NCBI GenBank assembly: GCA_021773635.1
Contig: JAJFJV010000006.1
Location: 103,010 to 167,009, forward strand
Direction: 5' to 3'
Source of the DNA: Gammaproteobacteria bacterium
Lineage (GTDB): Bacteria; Pseudomonadota; Gammaproteobacteria; HK1
DNA length: 64,000 bases
A program made the translations under genes and the position numbers. Below the pieces are notes generated by a model. The model saw nothing but the letters and a program-made list of their open reading frames with translations, was not told where the DNA came from and did no database searches. Position 1 is the first letter of the stretch. Each line of letters opens with the position of its first letter. Shown piece after piece: positions 58,540 through 64,000 of the stretch.

Positions 58540-58559
58540 TTATGCCTAAAGAGGGAATC

Positions 58560-59150
58560 ATGATAAAAATCACCGGTTATGTGATATTGGGTGTGTTGCT
58601 ACAAGGTTGCGCTGCAATGCTGGTTCCAGAAACTAATGATCCCCGAGAGAAATTAGGCTGGGCTACTGAATTGTTCAACAATCAAGAAAGGCCCCTCCCA
58701 GCTGAGAGACTAATCCGGGAGGCAATCGAAATATGTAAGGCCTCTAATGATGATTCCTGTCTTGGTAAAGCTAATGTGACATACGGGTTTTTCTTTCGGT
58801 CTAATTCAATTAAGAAATGGGAGAAGTTCTACCGTGAAAATGGCTTTATGGATAAAGAAGCAAATATTGATAGTAGGCTCGAAATATCAAAACAGTATTT
58901 CGAAAAAGGGATCGAATACTATTTAAAGACAGAAGAATATGATGCGCTCACTAATGCATATCTAAATTTGGGGTTCGCATACTATTTCCTTGGTGCGAAT
59001 AAAGAAGAATGCGGGCCTTACGAAAAAAGCCTGGAGTCATATAAGAAAAACATTACCAGAAATCCTGAAGCTAACGTGGCCTTGCCGGAAGGGGCATCTA
59101 GCTTCCCCGAGTATGTTGCTGCCCAACAAAAGCGTGCTGGCTGTATTTAG
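58560..59150 (+). CDS. Cassette 1: lipoprotein with TPR-like helices
   Basis: I start at ATG 58560 with GAGGGA just upstream, 20 bases after the cassette boundary. The 196-residue protein has a lipoprotein signal peptide (MIKITGYVILGVLLQGC, lipobox LLQGC). The mature part is helical; the region ISKQYFEKGIEYYLKTEE followed by NAYLNLGFAYYFLG is TPR-like. Polar and Cys residues are scattered. Function unknown. The stop TAG is one base from the attC R'' box. GC content is clearly below the flanking genome, consistent with acquisition. Confidence 0.85.
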   Translation: MIKITGYVILGVLLQGCAAMLVPETNDPREKLGWATELFNNQERPLPAERLIREAIEICKASNDDSCLGKANVTYGFFFRSNSIKKWEKFYRENGFMDKEANIDSRLEISKQYFEKGIEYYLKTEEYDALTNAYLNLGFAYYFLGANKEECGPYEKSLESYKKNITRNPEANVALPEGASSFPEYVAAQQKRAGCI

Positions 59151-59207
59151 GCATAACAAATAGCCCCAGTCGGACGGCTTCGCCGCCGCTGGCCTCAACT
59201 GTTGGAT
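59151..59207 (+). other. attC-like recombination site 1 (57 bases)
   Basis: R'' is GCATAAC (59151-59157) and R' is GTTGGAT (59201-59207, a full GTTRRRY match). Between them CCAG-T-CGG-A-CGGC pairs with GCCG-CCG-CTGG around TTC. The stem is perfect except for two extra bases, T and A, both on the left arm, the extrahelical-base pattern that orients attC recombination. Confidence 0.82.
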
Positions 59208-59226
59208 TTTCTTGGGAGATTACTGA

Positions 59227-59700
59227 ATGCGTTACAAAGTAGCCTTTCTAGTATTTGCAGCTTTCGTGGCGGGTTGCGCCGCGACGGGTCCTCAATTTCA
59301 ACCGGTTCAGTATGTCGAACCTGAGACGGCACTAGTGTATCTCTATCGCCCAAGCCAATTTGTCGGCGGCGGGATTACTCCGCCCGTATTCGTTGATAAC
59401 GTAAAACAGTTTGAACTGCCAAACAACGGATACGCTGAGATGCGACTTTCACCTGGTAAACACGTTATAGAGACGCGTAAGGATTCAAACATATTCATTT
59501 CGGACGCAGTTGGATCTGTGGAACTAGAGGTGGAAGCCGGAGAAACGTATTACATCAAATGGTTGCCATCCATGTCGAATTTTGGCGTTGTGCTTTTGGC
59601 GACACCTGTAGCGTATGGGTCCTTCCGTGGCGGGTTTCGTTTGGTCGAAGAAACTGCTGCGCTACAGAACATAGCAAAGTGCAAAAAAGTCTATCCATAG
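59227..59700 (+). CDS. Cassette 2: DUF2846-like lipoprotein
   Basis: The 157-residue protein starts at ATG 59227 after TTGGGAG. Its lipoprotein signal peptide is MRYKVAFLVFAAFVAGC with lipobox FVAGC. The mature domain is rich in beta strands: ALVYLYRPSQF, PVFVDNVKQFEL, MRLSPGKHVIET, SVELEVEAGETYYIKW. This order resembles the DUF2846 family of small exported proteins. A function is not known. It begins 25 bases after the attC1 cut site, typical of promoterless cassettes. Confidence 0.87.
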   Translation: MRYKVAFLVFAAFVAGCAATGPQFQPVQYVEPETALVYLYRPSQFVGGGITPPVFVDNVKQFELPNNGYAEMRLSPGKHVIETRKDSNIFISDAVGSVELEVEAGETYYIKWLPSMSNFGVVLLATPVAYGSFRGGFRLVEETAALQNIAKCKKVYP

Positions 59701-59739
59701 AGGGAACTTGATAGGCAATGTACCTGCGATGAAGGTAAA

Positions 59740-59850
59740 ATCTAACAAGGTGCTCAAATTTGACCCGCTACAGCGTGTTTTTACAATGTTGCTGCGCATT
59801 ATCACATTTCCAAAGCACGCTGCATCGGGCAGCTTGGCGTGACGTTAGAG
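59740..59850 (+). other. attC-like recombination site 2 (111 bases)
   Basis: R'' is ATCTAAC (59740-59746) and R' is GTTAGAG (59844-59850). The inner stem CAGCGTG/CACGCTG is perfect, with CCCG/CGGG next and GC-T-CAA/TTGGC outside, leaving an extra T on the left arm. The terminal loop of about 38 bases is long but within the range of attC sites. Confidence 0.75.
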
Positions 59851-59869
59851 TAATAAAAGGCAAAAAGAA

Positions 59870-60313
59870 ATGAAAATAATTTATGCAATCATCCTGCTAA
59901 TGCTGCCTTTTTGTATAAATGCAGAAGTGGCAAATGAAGAAAAACTTATAACATTAACCAATGAAGCTATGAAATCAATTAATAGTGGCAATTATGATGC
60001 TGCTGTTGATGTTGTTCGCCCTCACTGGCCTTTGCCAAAACATGAAATAGATGCACTTCTTTATCAAATTAAACAGCAACAACCAACAATTCAAAATCGT
60101 TTTGGTACACCAATTGGGTTTATCTTGGCCTGTGAGCAAAACCTTGCTTCTGTTATGAAAAGAGTTAGTTATATTCAAAAGTTCGAAAAGCATGCCCTTT
60201 TATGGGTTTTTGACTTTTATAAACCAAAAGATAAATGGGTGCTTAATACATTTTTATTTCATGATCAATGGCAGCAGCTACTTGGTACACAATGCTCTAA
60301 CAAAGCAAATTAA
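59870..60313 (+). CDS. Cassette 3: small secreted protein of unknown function
   Basis: The 147-residue protein has an N-terminal signal peptide (MKIIYAIILLMLPFCINA, probable cut before EVANEE). The mature part is helical first (LTNEAMKSINSGNYDAAVDV) and ends with strands (HALLWVFDFYKPKDKWVLNT). I do not recognise a domain; the overall shape recalls small exported proteins with a cystatin-like fold. It is very AT-rich compared with the chromosome. Its last residues (CSNKAN) are encoded inside the attC3 R'' box, as often seen in cassettes. Confidence 0.85.
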   Translation: MKIIYAIILLMLPFCINAEVANEEKLITLTNEAMKSINSGNYDAAVDVVRPHWPLPKHEIDALLYQIKQQQPTIQNRFGTPIGFILACEQNLASVMKRVSYIQKFEKHALLWVFDFYKPKDKWVLNTFLFHDQWQQLLGTQCSNKAN

Positions 60314-60376
60314 CATTGACACATTTTTCGTTCGTGCTGCTCACTACATATGTGCAAGTTGTTTGCGACGTTACAA
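60295..60376 (+). other. attC-like recombination site 3 (82 bases)
   Basis: R'' is CTCTAAC (60295-60301) and R' is GTTACAA (60370-60376). TAAC pairs with GTTA, an unpaired spacer follows, GCAAA pairs with TTTGC, then AAC-A-TTG-A-CACA pairs with TGTG-CAA-GTT. Two extra A residues are extrahelical on the left arm. This is the clearest attC fold in the array. Confidence 0.83.
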
Positions 60377-60456
60377 CGCCTGAAACAAGTAAAAACACGG
60401 TGCTCTAACTTAAATATCTGCACTCGCAGCCGGTATTGCTGGCCCACAATTTAGCT

Positions 60457-61641
60457 TCACACAACCTGGCCCGCAGCCTGTGCGGAGGCCCAGGCCCACT
60501 GGAAATTGAAACCACCCAAATGCCCGGTTACATCGACGACCTCACCGATGCAGTAAAGGCCGGGTTGGTGTTTGCATTCCATGGTCTTTGAGGACAATTC
60601 ATCGGTGTCGATGCCCCCCAGTGTGACTTCTGCTGTGCGGTAGCCTTCGGTGCCGGCGGGTCTCAACATCCAGACATTCAGTTGCTTTGCCACCTGCTTC
60701 AAAACAGTGTCGGAAATTTCAGCCAGAGGTTTTTGTGCCGAGGTCTGCCAGCAAAGCGGTTCCAGTTCCATCACCAGGGCGCGGGGCAGGACTTCAGACA
60801 ATACGGTACGCAACAGCACCTTTGGCTGAGACCCCTTGAATTCTAATAGCAGTGTTTCAGCATCGTGTTCAGGTAATAGGTTGAGCGTGATGTCCTCTCC
60901 CGGCTGCCAGTAACTGGAAAGCTGCAGGGCGGCGGGGCCGCTGAGGCCGCGATGGGTAAAGAGAATATTCTCGGTGAAGCTCGTACCGCCGACTTCAAGG
61001 GTGGCGCGTAAGCTGACACCGGCGAGCCGTTCCATCACGACACCCATGGTGCCGGTAAATGTAAACGGAACCAGGCCGGCGCGGGTGGCACGCACCTTCA
61101 GCCCAAATTGTTTTGCCAGCCGATAGCCAAAATCGGTAGCGCCCATTTTTGGAATGGACAGTCCGCCGGTGGCGATCACCAGTGATTCACCCGCGAAGTC
61201 GCCATGATTGCAGCTCACGATATAGCCTTGCTGATGTGCTACTGATGTGATGTCGCTGTCCGTCAGTATGCGCACATTTGCCTGCTCACATTCAGCTGTC
61301 AGCGCGGCGAGGATGTCTTTTGATGAGTGGTCGCAAAAGAGCTGTCCGAGGGTTTTTTCGTGATAGGCGATGCCGTGTCTTTCCACCAGGGCAATGAAGT
61401 CCCACGGGGTATAGCGGCTCAGTGCAGAGATGCAAAAATGCGGGTTGGCGGAAATAAAGTGCGTGGACTCGCAATGCAGGTTGGTGAAGTTACAGCGCCC
61501 GCCACCGGACATGAGTATTTTCTTGCCGACCTTGTTTGAACCTTCGAGTATGAGGACGCGCCGGCCCCGCTGCCCGGCCGCTATCGCGCACATGAGCCCG
61601 GCGGCGCCACCGCCCAGAATAATGACATCGAAATCTTTCAC
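60457..61641 (-). CDS. BaiN/YhiN-type NAD(P)/FAD-dependent oxidoreductase
   Basis: The 394-residue protein belongs to the HI0933/YhiN flavoprotein family. It has an FAD-binding GGGAAGLMCAIAAGQRGRRV, the SNKVGKKILMSGGGRCNFTN motif diagnostic of the family, ATGGLSIPKMGATDFGYRLA, and a C-terminal GEVVDVTGHLGGFNFQWAWA split over the FAD site. The physiological substrate of YhiN is not established; BaiN homologues in gut bacteria reduce bile-acid intermediates, which should not be transferred here. It faces the cassette array. Confidence 0.94.
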   Translation of the reverse strand: MKDFDVIILGGGAAGLMCAIAAGQRGRRVLILEGSNKVGKKILMSGGGRCNFTNLHCESTHFISANPHFCISALSRYTPWDFIALVERHGIAYHEKTLGQLFCDHSSKDILAALTAECEQANVRILTDSDITSVAHQQGYIVSCNHGDFAGESLVIATGGLSIPKMGATDFGYRLAKQFGLKVRATRAGLVPFTFTGTMGVVMERLAGVSLRATLEVGGTSFTENILFTHRGLSGPAALQLSSYWQPGEDITLNLLPEHDAETLLLEFKGSQPKVLLRTVLSEVLPRALVMELEPLCWQTSAQKPLAEISDTVLKQVAKQLNVWMLRPAGTEGYRTAEVTLGGIDTDELSSKTMECKHQPGLYCIGEVVDVTGHLGGFNFQWAWASAQAAGQVV

Positions 61642-61761
61642 CGCGGCAATATAGCAGGCGGGACGACGCTGCGAGCCATATGGGCTGAACTGCTTACTGC
61701 CGCAGTGGGAATTGTTCCCTGGTTACACTGATGGCTCATTATCCGGGGTTTCGGGGTTCGT

Positions 61762-62037
61762 ATGACTACACCGCGTCTTCCAGAGTGGCTTGTTCGGATG
61801 ATTGTTGTCGTGGCGATCCCGACCGTCGCCTGCTTTGGTTACTATTCACTCGACGGGCTCGGGGAAGATCAGGGCGTCTGGGGGCTTGCCGTCATATTGG
61901 CCTATCCTACGGCCCTCATCGGCTTCATTGGCCTTGCGATGGCTCTACTTTCGCCCAGATCATCCCGGCTGCGGTACGGGCTGTGGATGCTGTGCATTCT
62001 GGTTCCAGTTATTTTCTTGCTTTGGGTGAGGGCCTAG
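61762..62037 (+). CDS. Small membrane protein of unknown function
   Basis: The 91-residue frame starts at ATG 61762 with GGGG a few bases upstream and has three hydrophobic segments (about 12-28, 38-62 and 72-90). It has no recognised domain. Other reading frames in the same stretch lack membrane segments or starts of comparable quality. It stands alone between the divergent flavoprotein gene and a repeat-containing spacer, so it is only probable. Confidence 0.55.
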   Translation: MTTPRLPEWLVRMIVVVAIPTVACFGYYSLDGLGEDQGVWGLAVILAYPTALIGFIGLAMALLSPRSSRLRYGLWMLCILVPVIFLLWVRA

Positions 62038-62204
62038 CAGGCTCTGCTCGGGATTTCCCCAGATCATCGGCCCTGGGGTAAAGATATTCCTGCCTGTTAA
62101 CACGGCTGTCCCGCTAACTCCCGGTGAATTCGGCTAGAAGCCTTATTGATAAAGGCCAAATTGATGTATGGAAACTTGGGAGATATCAAAATAAAAAAAA
62201 CTCC

Positions 62205-62289
62205 CGTCATTCCGGGCAGCGTTTTTTGCTGACCCGGAATCCAGATGTTTCAACCGCTTACTGGATACCGGGTCAAGCCCGGCATGACG
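62205..62289. repeat. 85-base nested inverted-repeat element
   Basis: CGTCATTCCGGGC (62205-62217) is the near-inverse of GCCCGGCATGACG (62277-62289). Inside it GACCCGGAATCCAG (62231-62244) is inverse to CTGGATACCGGGTC (62261-62274) at 13 of 14 positions. It lies in the spacer after the small membrane gene and before the ClC gene stop. This form of CGTCATTCCGGGC repeat is common in proteobacterial intergenic DNA. Confidence 0.75.
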
Positions 62290-62319
62290 AGTGTTAGTTA
62301 ACGGCACAGCAGTGGTCCG

Positions 62320-64000
62320 TTAAACGAGTCCACGCTCTTCGTCCCGAGCCTGTTCCACTGCTTCGTTATAGGCACTGATAACGCTGTTTTCGAAGATGAT
62401 GCCCAGCAGTTTCATCTGTTCCCGATTATCAACCACCGGGACGCTGATGCCGACGAACTCGTTCAGGGATTGCATGGTTGCCTGCAGGTGGGCGTCCGCT
62501 TCAATGATGATGTCCGGCAGCGCTGCAAGGTCGCCGGCCAGACTGTCGGCCTTGCCATCGCGGCAGGCCTTGACGACATCGAACAGGGTGACCTGGCCGA
62601 GGAGTTTCCCGGCGTTGTCGACAACCAGCAGTTCGCGCTCGTCTTCCCTCAGCAGAATATCCTGGACTTCCACCGCGGTCGCGCCCGGTTCGATACTCAG
62701 GTATTGCGTGCAGAGCACTTCCGTAACAAGACGGGATTTCAGTATGCCCACCTCTCGCCCGACGCTCACATCGATGCCGCGCTGTTGCAGCTGAAAGTTA
62801 AAATACGAATAGGGAAAAAACCGGTGCGATACCATGCTGGCGAGAACCACGGCCAGCATGACGGCGGTGGTCAGGGAGTAGCTGGTGGTCAATTCAAAGG
62901 CGATCAGGATAGTCGCCAGCGGCGCCCCGATGACACAACTGATCACCGCGCTCATCCCAGCTACCGCGTAGATCGCAGGCGAAGATATGGCACCTGGTAT
63001 CAGCAGTGCGAGGATATTGCCAAAGGCACTGCCGAGCATGGCGCCAAGAAAGAGGGCGGGGCCGAAGACGCCGCCACCAAAGCCAAAGGCGAAGCTGACC
63101 GAGGTGGCAATCAGCTTGATCACTACCAGTGCCAGCAGCAGCCACAGGGGAAACAGCTGGCCAAAGGCATCGTGTATGGCCTCGTCGCCGAGGCCGATGA
63201 TCTGGGGAAACGCCAAGGCAAGCAGGCCCAGTATAAAGCCGCCAATCATGGGCCGGGCCCATAGCGGAACGGATGTTCGGGCAACCAGGCGGGTAGAGAG
63301 ATTCATGCTGTTCATGAAGAGGATGGCCAACCCGCCTCCGAGCACGCCGACCAGGGCGAATAGCAGATATTCGTGGTTGAAGAGAATTTCATAGTCGCTC
63401 ATGGCAAAAATCGAGAAGTCACCCATATGGGCGCGTGCGACCACGGTGCCGGTTACGGAAGCGATAATGATGGGCACGAAGGCGCGCAGGGCATAGGCTC
63501 CCAGGATGACTTCGTGGGCAAACACCACGCCCGCCAGCGGGGCGTTGAAAGATGCGGCTATGGCGGCGGCGACTCCGCAGCCAAGTATAGCCAGGTGCTG
63601 GCTGCGCTCGAACTTGAAGTGCCGGGAGACCCAGGAACTGAGACTTGCCCCCAGATGTACCGCCGGCCCGTAGCGGCCGACCGAAGCACCGGCGCCGATA
63701 GAAAGAATACTGATGGCTGCTGAGCCCAATCCGACCTTGATCGGCATTTTTCCGTCGTGCTCGCGTACCGCCTGCATGACATCGGCGGGGCCGTAATTCC
63801 GGCGACCGGGCATGAAACGCCAAACCAGTATTCCAACCAGCAATCCCCCCAGGGTGGGTGCGCCAATAACCCGCCAGGCGGGCAAGGCGGAAAGCGCGGA
63901 ATACACCTGCTGGTGTCCAAAGCCGTAAAACAGCTCCTGTACCAGTCCGATAAGAAAGATAAAGGCCAGCGCCGCGTAGGCGGCAAGTGCCCCCACGGGC
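62320..64000 (-). CDS. ClC-family chloride channel/transporter with CBS domains (cut by window end)
   Basis: The frame is open to the window end, so the N-terminus is missing; the GTG at 63996 is probably internal. About 560 residues are visible, with the ClC membrane domain followed by two CBS domains (about 430-550). The second ClC motif reads AGASVGRYGPAVHLGASL, and the third, FGGGVFGPALFLGAML, is normal. In most ClC proteins the second motif is GREGP with the gating Glu; here it is Tyr. The CBS domains may bind nucleotides and regulate gating. Confidence 0.93.
   Translation of the reverse strand, partial: PVGALAAYAALAFIFLIGLVQELFYGFGHQQVYSALSALPAWRVIGAPTLGGLLVGILVWRFMPGRRNYGPADVMQAVREHDGKMPIKVGLGSAAISILSIGAGASVGRYGPAVHLGASLSSWVSRHFKFERSQHLAILGCGVAAAIAASFNAPLAGVVFAHEVILGAYALRAFVPIIIASVTGTVVARAHMGDFSIFAMSDYEILFNHEYLLFALVGVLGGGLAILFMNSMNLSTRLVARTSVPLWARPMIGGFILGLLALAFPQIIGLGDEAIHDAFGQLFPLWLLLALVVIKLIATSVSFAFGFGGGVFGPALFLGAMLGSAFGNILALLIPGAISSPAIYAVAGMSAVISCVIGAPLATILIAFELTTSYSLTTAVMLAVVLASMVSHRFFPYSYFNFQLQQRGIDVSVGREVGILKSRLVTEVLCTQYLSIEPGATAVEVQDILLREDERELLVVDNAGKLLGQVTLFDVVKACRDGKADSLAGDLAALPDIIIEADAHLQATMQSLNEFVGISVPVVDNREQMKLLGIIFENSVISAYNEAVEQARDEERGLV

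Larger units (their letters stand above)
58540..60370 (+). mobile_element. Three-cassette array with attC-like sites and no integrase (CALIN-like)
   Basis: Three single-gene units on one strand (58540-59201, 59202-59844, 59845-60370) are bounded by GTT-type core sites and attC-like hairpins. In each unit the R'' box at its end is complementary to the first bases of the same unit, as expected when a cassette closes into a circle. GTTATGC at the start of unit 1 pairs with GCATAAC at its end, with 14 bases of perfect complement (58537-58550 against 59146-59159). GTTGGATTTT pairs with AAAATCTAAC (9 of 10, one G-U), and GTTAGAG with CTCTAAC. The units are visibly AT-richer than neighbouring genes. 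No integrase gene is in the window. Confidence 0.82.

Noticed and set aside
62110..62140. CCGGTGAATTCGGCTAG as a further copy of the MITE-like end
   Set aside because: Four bases would have to be deleted and no inverted partner is nearby, so the match may be chance.

Overview
This 64 kb window is chromosomal DNA of a GC-rich proteobacterium, most likely a gammaproteobacterium. It holds the replication-origin neighbourhood in the classical order rpmH-rnpA-yidD-yidC-mnmE on the left strand and dnaA-dnaN-recF-gyrB on the right strand. It also carries the leuS-lptE-holA and proA-nadD-rsfS-rlmH blocks and a comF/bioC pair, all typical of gammaproteobacteria. The species cannot be named from the sequence. 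The metabolism visible is aerobic respiration through an aa3-type cytochrome oxidase, a membrane-bound proton-pumping pyrophosphatase and assimilatory reduction of sulfate via APS.

Layout: 1-647 is the tail of a RidA-family gene and a small conserved gene. 692-7095 is a leftward set: M48 protease, lemA, mnmE, yidC, yidD, rnpA and an rpmH too short for ordinary ORF calling. 7096-13593 holds DnaA boxes, dnaA, an AT-rich dnaA-dnaN spacer (candidate oriC), dnaN, recF and gyrB. 13607-24057 holds comF, bioC, the cox cluster (coxB, ctaD, a 36-residue protein, ctaG, coxC, a twin-TM protein, SURF1, an SCO-like protein, ctaB) and an MFS transporter. 24054-36310 holds thiD, hppA, and the leftward block leuS-lptE-holA-proA-nadD-rsfS-rlmH-maf-DUF302-like, then a ParA-like ATPase. 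36400-44041 holds MoxR/DUF58/transglutaminase, a diguanylate cyclase and Lon. 44372-48456 is a sulfur-assimilation operon. 48467-52728 holds pmbA, uvrD and a cytochrome c. 52851-57346 holds tRNA-Arg with tail repeats, a large c-di-GMP protein and an ADP-ribosylglycohydrolase. 57415-58107 is an HxlR regulator with a divergent redox protein. 58540-60370 is a low-GC gene-cassette array. The rest is a BaiN-type flavoprotein, a small membrane protein and a ClC-family protein cut by the window end.

The accessory features that stand out are these. (i) Three consecutive gene cassettes, all encoding exported proteins, are separated by attC-like sites that follow the circular-cassette pairing rule, with no integrase in view (a CALIN-like array). 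(ii) The last 19 bases of tRNA-Arg(CCG), its terminator and a string of hairpins are duplicated in tandem downstream of the tRNA, with compensatory changes in the stems. This resembles the rtT repeats of the E. coli tyrT locus. (iii) A short mobile-element-like family with 21-bp inverted ends occurs as two full elements and two solo ends, and these ends supply stop codons to three neighbouring genes. (iv) A ClC-family protein has Tyr in place of the gating Glu. All gene functions are read from motifs and context only; no database search was possible.
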